Assembly (NCBI GenBank): GCA_017428925.1
Contig: JAFRPY010000077.1
Coordinates: 1 to 64,000 of the forward strand
Reading direction: 5' to 3'
DNA length: 64,000 bases
Source of the DNA: Prevotella sp.
Lineage (GTDB): Bacteria; Bacteroidota; Bacteroidia; Bacteroidales; Bacteroidaceae
The position numbers and the translations under genes are program-made. How positions within the stretch are numbered: position 1 is the first letter of the stretch; each line of letters begins with the position of its first letter. Of this stretch, positions 34,193 to 42,392 are shown one piece after another. The notes beneath the pieces were generated by a model. The model had not been told where the DNA came from, did no database searches, and saw only the letters and a list, made by a program, of their open reading frames with translations.

Positions 34193-34558
34193 CTAAACTC
34201 CCAACACAACTGCAGGATCAATATTAAGTTGTCTGCTTAATTCTCTTCCAATCTTCAATGATGGCTCGCTTTTACCATTCATAATCTCACTAACACGGGC
34301 ATTGCTAAGGCCAAGCATCTCGGCCAACTTTGACTGATTGATGCCCATTTCGTAAAGACGCAGTTTTATTACATCAACCAAAGAAGGTTTACCTATTGGA
34401 TAATGAATGTCTTCGTATTCTTCCACCATATCTGAAATCATATCCAACTCCAGATAATTCTTGTCATCCACAGGTGTTTCATCGTTGACCAGTGGAAGCA
34501 GTTCTTCTATACGACTCAATGCTGCACGATAAGCAGCCTCGTTCTTTATCTGTGCCAT
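34193..34558 (-). CDS. higA: HigA-family antitoxin (HTH)
   Basis: 121 residues. An N-terminal helical region that would bind the toxin (LSRIEELLPLVNDETPVDDK) and a C-terminal XRE-type HTH (VIKLRLYEMGINQSKLAEML, SNARVSEIMNGKSEPSLKIG). Antitoxin of a type II system; also represses its own operon. Encoded 3 bp after the toxin gene, in the toxin-first order typical of higBA. It lies between two copies of the GH43 3' end. Confidence 0.9.
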   Translation of the reverse strand: MAQIKNEAAYRAALSRIEELLPLVNDETPVDDKNYLELDMISDMVEEYEDIHYPIGKPSLVDVIKLRLYEMGINQSKLAEMLGLSNARVSEIMNGKSEPSLKIGRELSRQLNIDPAVVLGV

Positions 34559-34561
34559 AAT

Positions 34562-34858
34562 CTATATGTTTTTAATGTCCTTAATTGCGTTATATTCCTT
34601 ATGTGTTCCAACGAAACGGATATATATCGTCTTTGGTGTAAACTGTATTAAAACAATTAAACGAAAATCGTTTCCTTTGATATTGAATACATAACGTTGA
34701 TTACCCACAGCATCTACGCTATTGAATGTATTTTTAATATCAGCAAAACAAGTCCATTCTGCTTTTTTCGTTTTCTCGTACCACTCCTCCAAGGCTATTT
34801 TGGCCTGAGGTTCTCTAGTATAGTATTCTACTAATGTACTTCTTGATATAATTCTCAT
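34562..34858 (-). CDS. higB: HigB-family mRNA interferase toxin
   Basis: 98 residues from ATG 34858. Family blocks: MRIISRSTLVEYY, ALEEWYEKTKKAEWTCFADI, NTFNSVDAVGNQRYVFNIKG, NDFRLIVLIQFTPKTIYIRF, VGTHKEYNAI. HigB toxins cut mRNA on translating ribosomes. A frame extension to 34879 is disfavoured because the promoter -7 box sits at 34877-34884. Confidence 0.9.
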   Translation of the reverse strand: MRIISRSTLVEYYTREPQAKIALEEWYEKTKKAEWTCFADIKNTFNSVDAVGNQRYVFNIKGNDFRLIVLIQFTPKTIYIRFVGTHKEYNAIKDIKNI

Positions 34859-34876
34859 TGCATACACTTTTGTCTG

Positions 34877-34907
34877 CAAAGATAAATGGATTTTTCCGAA
34901 TTACAAA
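34877..34907 (-). promoter_or_regulatory. higBA promoter
   Basis: On the minus strand, TTTG (34904-34907), a 19-nt spacer and TATCTTTG (34877-34884): a full-consensus Bacteroidetes promoter, 18 bp before the toxin start. Confidence 0.8.
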
Positions 34908-34987
34908 ATATTTTTCAGGAAATCTAAAAACAAAAGGGTTATTCCCCTAACTTCCAAACAATCAGACTGCAAAGTAAAACGGAATAT

Positions 34988-35054
34988 TTCACTGAAGATC
35001 CAGCGCCTGTTCTACAATGAGGACGGCACCATCCAAAAGGTTGTGAACGAGTAA
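34988..35054 (+). pseudogene. Orphan 3' end of a second GH43 gene
   Basis: 67 bp matching the end of the GH43 gene (34021-34087) with four mismatches. In frame it reads SLKIQRLFYNEDGTIQKVVN E and stop, identical in protein. All four changes are third-codon synonymous (ATT/ATC, CAG/CAA, AAA/AAG, GTG/GTT). No homology is seen upstream of 34988. It is followed by its own terminator. It is a remnant of a diverged allele or paralogue rather than a fresh duplication. Confidence 0.85.
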
Positions 35055-35059
35055 CATAT

Positions 35060-35091
35060 AAATGGGATGTGTCAATTGGTACATCCCATTT
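35060..35091 (+). terminator. Terminator after the orphan GH43 end
   Basis: 11-bp stem AAATGGGATGT / ACATCCCATTT with a 10-nt loop, followed by TCG and TTTG. Its sequence differs from the terminator at 34101, so the two GH43 ends did not arise by copying the whole 3' region. Confidence 0.7.
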
Positions 35092-35134
35092 TCGTTTGAC
35101 AATGATGAAGTGTTTTGACTATTTATAAGATGGT

Positions 35135-36541
35135 TTAGTCCTGTCCGCTCTTCCTCGCTTCATCGAACTTAGCTTTCATGGTCGGATTTTGGTATGTCAG
35201 TTTCTTGATGGTCAGTTCTTCTGCCTTACTGTTTGCTAAACGGAGATTATTCTCAGAACCCAACAGGTTGGCCTTGATTTTCTGAAGATGGTCGATGCTC
35301 TTGTCTATTTCCTCGATGGCCCGCTGGAATTTTTCGGAGGCCAGACGGTAGTTGTTGGCAAATCGTTCCTTGAAATCGTTCAGTTTGGTCTCAAAGTTGG
35401 TGACGTCGACCGACTGGCTCTGCGCCATCACCAGTTGCCGTTGCAATGCGATGCTTTTCTTCGATGTCTGTACCAATAGGGTGATAATCGGGATGAAGAA
35501 CTGAGGGCGGATGACGTACATCTTGGGATAGCGGTGGCTCACGTCTACTATTCCCGTGTTGTAAAGCTCGCTGTCGGGTTCAAGCATCGACACAAGGACG
35601 GCAAACTCGCAGCCTTTTTGCCGGCGGTCTTCATCCAACTTCTTCAGGAAGTCTTCGTTGCGATGCTTCGTGGCCGTCTCGTCCATCTCGTTCTTCATTT
35701 CGAACATGATGGAGATGTATTCAAAATCGCCGTCGAAATCCCGGAAGATGAAGTCGCCTTTTGACCCACCCGACGCATCGTTGTCTTTCTCGAAATAGGC
35801 GTAGGGCATAATGGGGCGGATGGTGGTGTTGAAAAGGGTGTTGCAATGCGCTTCCAAGGTCTCGCCCACCATCTTCGTCGACATGCGTGTCTTCAAGTCC
35901 TTGTAGTAATCCACCATTTCCTGTTTCTGGCGCAACTGCAGTTCATAGCCTTTGCGGATGTCCTGCTCGCGGCGCATGGAGTCGTTCTTTTCGGCATCAA
36001 GCATGCCCTTCCAAGATGCTATTTCGTTGTCTTTCTGTTGAATCAGCTGAGTAGCCTTGTTCTGTTCTTTCAGCACAGCCACTTGCGTCTGGCTTTGGCT
36101 CTGAGCCACCTGTCCATGTAACTGCAATATTTCGGCATCTTTTGCCGCCAACAACTTATCAAACTCGGCTTGTTTTGACGAAGCGACGCCCTTTATTTTC
36201 TCCTCCAGGCGTGCAATCTCGGCATTCTTCTCGGCCATTGCCTTCTGTAGTTCAGCTTCCTTAGCCGTTGAAGCACTTTTTACCTGTTCTTCCAAACGTG
36301 CAATCTCCGCACTCCGCTTTTCCAATTCCTGCTCTTTCTCATGGAGCTGTCGTTGAAAAGTTTGCTCGGCCTGCAGCTTGTCAGCCTGACGTTGCAACCG
36401 CTGCTGTCGCTCCAGTTCCTCAGCCCGTCGCTGGACCTCAGCCAAGAACTCTTTGTTCCGGATTTGGCTCACCACAGAAGCATAACTGGCTTCGTCAACA
36501 GAAAACACCTTGCCACAATTAGGACATTTTATTTCGTTCAT
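35135..36541 (-). CDS. DUF2130 protein: zinc-binding N terminus, coiled coil, nuclease-like C terminus
   Basis: 468 residues. Starts with a short treble-clef-like segment ([11 protein letters not shown]; only CxxC is visible), then a long coiled coil (about 35-215). The C-terminal DUF2130 domain carries [17 protein letters not shown] and [10 protein letters not shown], which read as the D...ExK residues of the PD-(D/E)XK nuclease superfamily. The rest ([32 protein letters not shown]) fits DUF2130. The function of the family is unknown; a nucleic-acid-related role is inferred from the motif. Monocistronic, with its own -7 box. Confidence 0.88.
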   Translation of the reverse strand: MNEIKCPNCGKVFSVDEASYASVVSQIRNKEFLAEVQRRAEELERQQRLQRQADKLQAEQTFQRQLHEKEQELEKRSAEIARLEEQVKSASTAKEAELQKAMAEKNAEIARLEEKIKGVASSKQAEFDKLLAAKDAEILQLHGQVAQSQSQTQVAVLKEQNKATQLIQQKDNEIASWKGMLDAEKNDSMRREQDIRKGYELQLRQKQEMVDYYKDLKTRMSTKMVGETLEAHCNTLFNTTIRPIMPYAYFEKDNDASGGSKGDFIFRDFDGDFEYISIMFEMKNEMDETATKHRNEDFLKKLDEDRRQKGCEFAVLVSMLEPDSELYNTGIVDVSHRYPKMYVIRPQFFIPIITLLVQTSKKSIALQRQLVMAQSQSVDVTNFETKLNDFKERFANNYRLASEKFQRAIEEIDKSIDHLQKIKANLLGSENNLRLANSKAEELTIKKLTYQNPTMKAKFDEARKSGQD

Positions 36542-36596
36542 TCTCTTTTTGTTAGATGATTCTATTAATAACTTCCATCAGATTGACTTAATGGTA

Positions 36597-36604
36597 CAAA
36601 GGTA
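36597..36604 (-). promoter_or_regulatory. -7 element of the DUF2130 gene
   Basis: TACCTTTG on the minus strand, 56 bp before the start codon at 36541. The -33 region is weak. Confidence 0.5.
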
Positions 36605-36917
36605 GTGATTTATTTTCAAATTTTGATGTTCATCGTTATATAATCATTGTTTTTTACGTTCGTTTACACTTGGAAATGGGGCGGGGCGGTAGTTTAAGGA
36701 TGGGTAGGGAAATCTAAATAAATGTAAGTGTTTTTCTTAATTTTTCAAGCGATAATATCCTAAAAAAACAGATTGTTTTTTTTGAAAAAAGCTAAGGGCG
36801 GAAAGCAAAAATAGTGAGATTCATGCTCAAAAAATAAGGATTTGAACACGAAATAAACAGGATTTCATTTTCAAAAGATAAGGATTTGATGCGCAACTCA
36901 GGCAGAGTTGTACAATA

Positions 36918-36954
36918 AAGCCCTATGATTTGCCGATGAAATCATAGGGCTTTT
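36918..36954. terminator. Strong hairpin, probably bidirectional terminator
   Basis: AAGCCCTATGATTT / AAATCATAGGGCTT with a 7-nt loop, followed by TTTTCT on the plus strand and by TTTATT on the minus strand. No gene lies directly before it; it may serve the TPR regulator gene, 320 bp away on the minus strand, or be a remnant. Confidence 0.65.
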
Positions 36955-37037
36955 CTGGTCCTCAAAAACAGCGAATTTAACGAATTATTATGGACAAAAT
37001 CTAAATAAATTAAAACAACGAATTTGACGAATTTATA

Positions 37038-37073
37038 CTCCCCTCCTTAAAAGGAGGGGCCAGGGGTGGTTGA
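37038..37073. repeat. GC-rich palindromic element, intergenic copy
   Basis: CTCCCCTCCTTAAAAGGAGG then GGCCAGGGGTGGTTG. The inverted repeat CCCCTCCTT/AAGGAGGGG plus a G-rich tail has the same design as the copies inside genes. Confidence 0.75.
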
Positions 37074-37219
37074 TGATCCGTGTATAATAATCATTTTTTT
37101 ATTAAGATTTGTGAAGATTTTTGTTTGAAAAATTGAAAGGGAAACAGAGTTGTAAGATTTCTTTTTATTTTGCCGAGACTATGCAAAGATAAGGCACGAG
37201 CGACCAGTGAGTTTGGACA

Positions 37220-37274
37220 TTTTACTTTTTTACCCTTTTACTTTTTTACCTTTTTACCTTTTTACCCTTTTACC
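37220..37274. repeat. TTTTAC(C/T) tandem array at the end of the TPR regulator gene
   Basis: Seven units of 7-9 bp: TTTTACTT, TTTTACCC, TTTTACTT, TTTTACC, TTTTTACC, TTTTTACCC, TTTTACC. It abuts the minus-strand stop codon at 37276. Confidence 0.65.
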
Positions 37275-37275
37275 T

Positions 37276-38856
37276 TTATTTCATCTTGCTGTTGATGCGC
37301 GAGCGGGTGGAGCGCATGGTGCTTTCGCTGATGCCCATGACGCGCATAATTTCTTCGTCGGTGCGGCCTTCGTGTTCCATGATGGCGAAGAACATGTATT
37401 TGGGCGATAGGCGGTCGTAGTCGGTCTGCAGGTCGTTCACGTAGGCGAGGTCCTTCAGTTTGTAGTATTCTATGAAGTCGGTGTAGTCGGCCTTTCCCCA
37501 TCGCACGGTGGTTGCACCTTGTTGCAGCGAGTCGTATAATCGTTTCCCGTTGGCCAGTATGCCGGCCTGCCGTTGCTGCAGCTCGCTGATTTTCCTGTTC
37601 AGCCTTGCCACCTCCTTGGTGTTCTGCTGTCCGCTGGTTTCCAGTTCTTCAGCCTTCCGTGTGTAGTCGGCCAGTTGCGCCCGGGTTTCGGCCAATTCCT
37701 TGGCGGCTTTCATTCCGCGGTAGCTGTAATAGCCGAGACCGGTTATCAGAAGTCCGCCGATGACCACGATGACCAGCCCCCATCCATAAACCTTATTCCA
37801 TAGTTCCTGCTCTGCCCGTTCTTTGTCGTACTTGGCCTGTATCTCGGCAAGACGTTCTTGTTCCTGAGTGTCGTAGTAGCGTTTTTGCCACGCCATAGCG
37901 CTATCTGCCAATGCGTTGGCCTGTTCATAGTCTTTCCGTTCCATACATTGCTGCCGCATGGCGTTGAAGATGTCCACCCTCATGGTGTTCATTTTCGTGA
38001 GGCGAGTGCGGTAGAGTGCCTGCTCCCACATTTCGCGTACTTTTTCCATGCTGTCCTCGCGGAGGTAGATGTTGGCAAGAGTTTTGTAGGCATTGGGTAT
38101 TCCTTTTATGGCAATGGCTTTTTTCAGATAAGCCTTGGCCAACTGCGGGTCATCCTTTTCATAGATTCTTCCAAAATCATAGAAAAGGTAGGGTAGATTT
38201 ATTGTGTCTTGGAGTGAGAGTAACGATGAACATTGGTTGGCGCAAATGAGTGCGCTGTCTTTTTGCCCTGTTTCAAAATAACAGGTGATTAAATATAGCA
38301 ATGCAGCACCTTGTCTTCTCTTACTTCCAATAGTCCGTGAGATTTCTAATGCTTTTAAAGCGTATCGTTTGCTTAATTCATATTCATAAGCGTCACCGTT
38401 ATAATATGAGAGTTTGTCGTATATTTTATGTCTTAATAGTAAGTTGTCCGTTTTTTCGGCCAATTCTTCTGCTTGTTTCAATAAATGAATTGTTTGCTTA
38501 ATTCTGTTTTTATTGAATGTCGTAACACCTTTATAAAAAAGTGCACGGGCCAGTTTCTCGTTGTCATTAATGGTTTCATAATATCTAAGGCTATAGTTGA
38601 TACCGCTGTCTGATTTCGTCGGAATCCTGTTCCTATAGTTTGTTTCGGTCTGTACAAGGAAATAATAAGCCGAGTCTTTGCGGCTCCGCAAGTATTCCTG
38701 TGGAATCATCTCAAACAGGTTTTTTGCCGAGTCTACCTTGTCGTGGCTTAATAACGTGTCAATCATTGCAAGTTGCTCCTCTACATGGTTCCTGTCATGG
38801 CAGCCAGTAAGGAGCATCAGAATCCAAAAGAATATTAAAAAAGAGTTCGTCTTCAT
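37276..38856 (-). CDS. Membrane-anchored TPR regulator with C-terminal helix-turn-helix
   Basis: 526 residues. N-terminal lipoprotein-type signal (LLTGC, Cys about 19), then TPR-like helical repeats (about 25-330). One membrane helix follows (about 358-380: VYGWGLVIVVIGGLLITGLG), a cytoplasmic coiled coil (about 385-450), and a C-terminal segment with EHEGRTDEEIMRVMGISEST, MRSTRSRIN, which looks like a LuxR/sigma-type HTH. The TPR part would be periplasmic and the HTH cytoplasmic, so it resembles a one-component transmembrane sensor-regulator. It is divergent from the small-peptide module at 39174, a likely target. A signal-anchor rather than a cleaved lipobox would better fit a protein that also spans the membrane. 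Confidence 0.8.
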   Translation of the reverse strand: MKTNSFLIFFWILMLLTGCHDRNHVEEQLAMIDTLLSHDKVDSAKNLFEMIPQEYLRSRKDSAYYFLVQTETNYRNRIPTKSDSGINYSLRYYETINDNEKLARALFYKGVTTFNKNRIKQTIHLLKQAEELAEKTDNLLLRHKIYDKLSYYNGDAYEYELSKRYALKALEISRTIGSKRRQGAALLYLITCYFETGQKDSALICANQCSSLLSLQDTINLPYLFYDFGRIYEKDDPQLAKAYLKKAIAIKGIPNAYKTLANIYLREDSMEKVREMWEQALYRTRLTKMNTMRVDIFNAMRQQCMERKDYEQANALADSAMAWQKRYYDTQEQERLAEIQAKYDKERAEQELWNKVYGWGLVIVVIGGLLITGLGYYSYRGMKAAKELAETRAQLADYTRKAEELETSGQQNTKEVARLNRKISELQQRQAGILANGKRLYDSLQQGATTVRWGKADYTDFIEYYKLKDLAYVNDLQTDYDRLSPKYMFFAIMEHEGRTDEEIMRVMGISESTMRSTRSRINSKMK

Positions 38857-38875
38857 AAATGTTTTAGTTTTGTGG

Positions 38876-38883
38876 CAAAGGTA
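38876..38883 (-). promoter_or_regulatory. -7 element of the TPR regulator gene
   Basis: TACCTTTG on the minus strand, 19 bp before the start codon. No clear -33. Confidence 0.55.
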
Positions 38884-38980
38884 CTAAAATTAATTCAAAT
38901 GGCACTGAAAAACCAATTCTTTTCATTATTTCATGCTCTGTGATAATATGTTTTTGTTGCTTTTAAGTATTGTGAGACTC

Positions 38981-38999
38981 TGTTGCATTTTATGCAACA
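38981..38999. promoter_or_regulatory. Palindrome between the TPR regulator and the peptide module: candidate operator
   Basis: TGTTGCAT TTT ATGCAACA has perfect 8-bp arms. It lies in the 317-bp gap between the divergent genes, 66 bp upstream of the -33 element of the 39174 promoter. The rest of the gap is AT-rich with no gene. Confidence 0.5.
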
Positions 39000-39065
39000 T
39001 ATTTATAGTCAGGCAGATAGTTTCATTATTGCTTGCAGCGTGCACTTGAAAAAATTCAGGAATAA

Positions 39066-39097
39066 TTTGGGATTATGGCTTTTCATTTCTAAATTTG
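39066..39097 (+). promoter_or_regulatory. Promoter of the small-peptide/C10/MauE module
   Basis: TTTG 39066-39069, a 20-nt spacer, TAAATTTG 39090-39097; the first gene starts 76 bp downstream. Confidence 0.7.
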
Positions 39098-39173
39098 TAT
39101 TGTGAAAAGGCTCCTCGCTTGTATAAATGAAGAATATATAGGGGCAAGTTACTAACTATAAAAAACAATTAGA

Positions 39174-39545
39174 ATGAAAAAAAGTTTATTGATGTTTTTG
39201 TTAGGCGGTATGATATTGATGCCTGTATGTGTGAAAGCCCAAGAAAACGGTGGAGGATTTGGTTCTGGTAATAACCCAGATAATCCAAACAGTCCTCCAA
39301 ACAATCCTTGTGTGTATATCACCTCTAACCAGAGTTGTAGTTTTGTAACAGTATACTTTGTGTCGTCGGTGGAAGGTGCTGAAATTATTGTTTGTTTGGA
39401 TGGCGATGAGGTTGACAGTCTTATTGTTACAGCAGCAGCTGGCACTCGAGTTCCGTTCTACTTACCTGCATACGGTACAGGCGCACTGGCTATCTACGTC
39501 AGACGCGGCACAACATTGCTTGCATATTATTGCGCGACCATATAG
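39174..39545 (+). CDS. Small secreted Cys-containing protein, first gene of the module
   Basis: 123 residues. Signal peptide (about 1-22, MPVCVKAQ). A Gly/Asn/Pro-rich linker (ENGGGFGSGNNPDNPNSPPN) leads to a beta-rich domain with four cysteines (NPCVYITSNQSCSF ... EIIVCLDGDEVDS ... AYYCATI). It resembles the short DUF3244-like proteins found next to C10 proteases and could be a substrate, inhibitor or secreted product of the module; that is inference. AT-rich compared with neighbouring housekeeping genes. Confidence 0.7.
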   Translation: MKKSLLMFLLGGMILMPVCVKAQENGGGFGSGNNPDNPNSPPNNPCVYITSNQSCSFVTVYFVSSVEGAEIIVCLDGDEVDSLIVTAAAGTRVPFYLPAYGTGALAIYVRRGTTLLAYYCATI

Positions 39546-39639
39546 AAATCAATAAAATACAGTATTTATAATCATTAGGACACAATGTTCGATGAAGAAT
39601 AGGAATAAATCTTTTATCAACAGAATAATAGTAAATACA

Positions 39640-40905
39640 ATGAAAAGGATTATAAAAATTGCTTTTGTCTCAGTTTTAATTTGCAGTGCGTTATTCACAG
39701 TCTATTCATGCACTGAATATGATGATTCGGTGAACGAAGTAAATAAATTCAGTGAGTTGCAATTTCATCGCATTACCGCAGAACAAGCAAAAGAGAATGC
39801 TCTGGTCTTTTTGGAAAACTTTGCTAATTCAACAAGGGCAACGAAAAAAACTTTGACAGTATCAGAGGTAAAAGCCATCAGTAAAAGTACTGGCAAAACT
39901 CGTTCTTCAGAAAGTTCAATTAATTTGGATACACTTTTTTATGTCGTAAATTTCGATGACAACCAAGGTTTTGTAATCGCGGCATCAGATGACAGGGAAA
40001 CGCCAGTGTTTGCATATGTTGAAGAAGGTAACTATGAAGAAGAAACCTCAAACAATGGTTATGAGGCTTTCATGGATGCCCTTATTGACTATGAAATTAA
40101 TGCCCAAACGCTACCCGAGTTGCCTCATGACATAGATAGATCCCCTCTTGACACTGGAGGACAAGGTGTAGATAATCCTCATCCTGACAAATTTGAAGTA
40201 ATGTATCCGCTACTTAAAACGAAATGGGATCAGACAATGTTCAACACTTATTGTCCAGGTGTTTATACGGGCTGCGTTGTAACTGCTATATCTCAAATAT
40301 GTTCTTATCTGAAGAATCCAATTAACATTTCATGGGCATATAATGGTTATGGAAATCAATGCACAATGGAATGGGATAGAATTGTAAATGAAAGTGTTTT
40401 AGGGTTTGGTTACCTCAATAGTCCAGACCTTTGTTCTCAGGTATCCAATTTGATGCGTTTCTGGGGCTTGGCTTTTGATGCGGAATATGAAGATGGTGGC
40501 ACGGGTGTAGACAGTGATAAAGCTATTTCTAAAATGCAGGAATTAGGTTTTAATGCTACAGACCTTTCCGATTATGATGCGAAAAACGTGATGAATGACC
40601 TCAAAAAAGGTAATCGTATCATTTTTATGCGCGGCAATGCAAGATACTATCATGTTGGATTTATCTTTAGAAAATATGTAGATGGTCATGCATGGGCAGT
40701 TGACGGATATATACACTCCGTCAAGAATAACAAGGAATCTATCTATATTCATTGTAATTGGGGATGGGGCGGAAGTCAAAATGGGTATTTCCTTAGTGAT
40801 GTGTTGAATGCAGAGGAAGGTCCTGTGTATAGTGACAATGCAAATTTAATCACAAGGTCTTCAAACTATCAATATAGGCTTAAAACTTCAACAATATGCA
40901 AATAA
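39640..40905 (+). CDS. C10-family cysteine protease, lipoprotein
   Basis: 421 residues from ATG 39640; an in-frame ATG at 39592 would put a basic extension before the signal. Lipobox VYSC. A prodomain (ITAEQAKENALVFLENFANS ... FVIAASDDRETPVFAYVEEG) precedes the protease domain. The catalytic Cys is about 212 (YTGCVVTAISQICSYL) and the His about 350 (VDGHAWAVDGYIHS), followed by HCNWGWGGSQNGYF. Unlike the C10 protein at 12826 there is no C-terminal sorting tail; it is membrane-anchored, as described for some Bacteroides C10 proteases. Overlaps the next gene by 10 bp. Confidence 0.9.
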   Translation: MKRIIKIAFVSVLICSALFTVYSCTEYDDSVNEVNKFSELQFHRITAEQAKENALVFLENFANSTRATKKTLTVSEVKAISKSTGKTRSSESSINLDTLFYVVNFDDNQGFVIAASDDRETPVFAYVEEGNYEEETSNNGYEAFMDALIDYEINAQTLPELPHDIDRSPLDTGGQGVDNPHPDKFEVMYPLLKTKWDQTMFNTYCPGVYTGCVVTAISQICSYLKNPINISWAYNGYGNQCTMEWDRIVNESVLGFGYLNSPDLCSQVSNLMRFWGLAFDAEYEDGGTGVDSDKAISKMQELGFNATDLSDYDAKNVMNDLKKGNRIIFMRGNARYYHVGFIFRKYVDGHAWAVDGYIHSVKNNKESIYIHCNWGWGGSQNGYFLSDVLNAEEGPVYSDNANLITRSSNYQYRLKTSTICK

Positions 40906-41495
40906 AACACTTTTGGCTTTTAGTTTTAATGCTCCCCATCTTGTGGGCATGCAGTAGCGAAGAAGTGGGAGAAGATAACATGACGCCAGCTATTGGTACA
41001 TCATACGTCAGGTTTGTATCGCCCACAGGTAAAAACATCTTGGACTCTCTGAAAGTTCTTAATCCCGATGAGAGAAAAACTGCAGATTTCGATTCTAATC
41101 TGGTTGACATAACGGTTATTCGCAAGAGTGACAATGAGCCGCTATGGTTAAGAAAGAATCTTTTCTATGCCTGCAAGCAGACTGGAACGGAATTCGAACA
41201 AGACGAAACTGTCATTGAGTTGTATTGGACGGATTTCATGGTTATGAATATTGAGAGCCGTCCTATGAAATATAACGATGTCTATGAGGTGCAGATGAAA
41301 AGTCCGAAAATCTTCGGCAACAATGATGTCCACGCTATAAGATGGTATATTGCCGTTACGGGCAGAGCTTACGATGCGTATAAGTGTGAGGTGGATGGGA
41401 AAGAAGTGTCGCTTGTCGACGATCCTTTCTATAAACAGCAATTTAAATTAGGTCATCACGGAGTGGCGGGCTTCATTACGGTCAACTGCGATTAG
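40896..41495 (+). CDS. Lipoprotein encoded with the C10 protease
   Basis: 199 residues. Lipobox LWAC, then a beta-rich domain (TSYVRFVSPTGKNILDSLKV, LVDITVIRKSDNEPLWL, YNDVYEVQMKSPKIFGNNDV, HAIRWYIAVTGRAYDAYKCE). Its gene overlaps the protease gene, implying translational coupling. I do not recognise the family with certainty; such lipoproteins occur beside C10 proteases in Bacteroides, where small staphostatin-like inhibitors are known, so an inhibitor or membrane partner is possible. Confidence 0.65.
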   Translation: MQIKHFWLLVLMLPILWACSSEEVGEDNMTPAIGTSYVRFVSPTGKNILDSLKVLNPDERKTADFDSNLVDITVIRKSDNEPLWLRKNLFYACKQTGTEFEQDETVIELYWTDFMVMNIESRPMKYNDVYEVQMKSPKIFGNNDVHAIRWYIAVTGRAYDAYKCEVDGKEVSLVDDPFYKQQFKLGHHGVAGFITVNCD

Positions 41496-41627
41496 ATGAA
41501 AACTGCTGCCGTAGCTGTAATAAAAAGATAATAATCAAACCGGTACGATTATATCAGAACCCTGACTGTATAAATAAAGGGGAGGAAACCGAAAATCCAA
41601 AGAGTAGGCATTTAAAAATATAAAGTT

Positions 41628-41822
41628 ATGAAAACATTAAAATTATTTGCTGTTTGCTGTGGCATGCTGCTGGCAGGTGTTGTTTCAACTACCAAGACTA
41701 CAGCTCAAGTTATTGATCCAGGTGGTTTAGACACAGGAGTCAACTGTGTAGGAGATGATGGAACTTGCTTGGTCGTAAAGAAAGGAAATTTGACATTCGT
41801 TTTTTCTGGAGAAAAGCAATAA
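41628..41822 (+). CDS. Secreted Cys-pair peptide precursor (NVEALA-like)
   Basis: 64 residues. Hydrophobic signal (MKTLKLFAVCCGMLLAGVVS) and a short mature part with one cysteine pair, TGVNCVGDDGTCLVVKKGNL, ending FSGEKQ. Size, signal and Cys pair recall the NVEALA-type precursors of Bacteroidales, which are also found near MauE-like genes, but the NVEALA motif itself is absent. A hairpin follows that could protect its mRNA. Likely the small product that the membrane genes downstream act on. Confidence 0.6.
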   Translation: MKTLKLFAVCCGMLLAGVVSTTKTTAQVIDPGGLDTGVNCVGDDGTCLVVKKGNLTFVFSGEKQ

Positions 41823-41847
41823 TTCCATATTAATTTTAAACTTATTA

Positions 41848-41883
41848 CTGAAGAGAAACACACTTCAATATGTTTCTCTTCAG
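41848..41883 (+). terminator. Intra-operon hairpin after the Cys-pair peptide gene
   Basis: Perfect 12-bp stem CTGAAGAGAAAC / GTTTCTCTTCAG with a 12-nt loop, without a T run. Placed 26 bp after the peptide stop, it may be a weak terminator or an mRNA-stabilising end that raises peptide over MauE expression. Confidence 0.6.
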
Positions 41884-41940
41884 TTGACCACGGTAGGCGA
41901 AACGCTCCCCAGCGAAGGGTGAATTACATGTTTGTAATAT

Positions 41941-41946
41941 AGGAGG
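41941..41946 (+). promoter_or_regulatory. Unusually strong Shine-Dalgarno site before the MauE-like gene
   Basis: AGGAGG ends 8 bp before ATG 41955. Bacteroidota genes rarely show this motif, and no other gene in the window has one as good. It supports ATG 41955 over an internal ATG. Confidence 0.6.
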
Positions 41947-41954
41947 TTCTTATC

Positions 41955-42392
41955 ATGGAGTATTATGATAAAATTAAGGTTATAATGGTGAAGCTATATT
42001 TATATCGTATCCTATTGTTTTCCATATTGGCTTTTCTTGGATATACGTTGGTGAACAAAACATCCAACTTTTATTCTTTCACGCTGAATATTGCCAGGAC
42101 GGGTCTGTTTCAAGGTGTTTGGGTGGACATTGTCGCTTGTTATGCATTGATGGCAGAATTCACCTGTATTGCCCTACTTCTGTACAAGCCAAAAGTCGGA
42201 GCCGTTGTATCGATTTTTGTTATGCTGTCGTTTTCAGCCTATATTATCTTCCTTAGGACTTTAGGCAGGTATGTAATCTGCGGTTGCGGTGGCATTCTCA
42301 ACGGTTTGACCTTCCACTGGCACATTCTGATAAATTTTCTCATCATCTCGTCCCTTATTTTTATTTATCATTATGAAAGTAAAAAACAATAG
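41955..42392 (+). CDS. MauE/DoxX-like redox-associated membrane protein
   Basis: 145 residues with four predicted membrane helices. The sequence YVICGCGGILNGLTFHWHIL is the conserved Cys-containing loop of MauE-like proteins, which are linked with thiol-disulfide chemistry in other systems. In this module the natural partners are the Cys-pair proteins at 39174 and 41628, so it may help form their disulfides; this is inference. Overlaps the next gene by 20 bp. Confidence 0.8.
   Translation: MEYYDKIKVIMVKLYLYRILLFSILAFLGYTLVNKTSNFYSFTLNIARTGLFQGVWVDIVACYALMAEFTCIALLLYKPKVGAVVSIFVMLSFSAYIIFLRTLGRYVICGCGGILNGLTFHWHILINFLIISSLIFIYHYESKKQ

Larger units (their letters stand above)
36605..37219. other. 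Gene-free region with repeats and a terminator-like hairpin
   Basis: 615 bp with no credible gene. Contents: two imperfect direct repeats of about 28 bp (36818-36845 and 36861-36889, both ending ATAAGGATTTGA); a small hairpin CAACTC/GAGTTG near 36894; a strong hairpin at 36918-36954; nonamer-like CGAATTTAA/CGAATTATT and CGAATTTGA/CGAATTTAT blocks; a GC palindromic element (37038-37073); and a motif GATTTGTGAAGATTTTTGT (37106-37124) shared with 23745 and 62791. Confidence 0.65.

Noticed and set aside
34100-35054. higBA as an integrative element with att sites
   Set aside because: The flanking 67-bp repeats look like att sites, but no integrase is present and the differences are all codon-synonymous, which fits gene remnants better.
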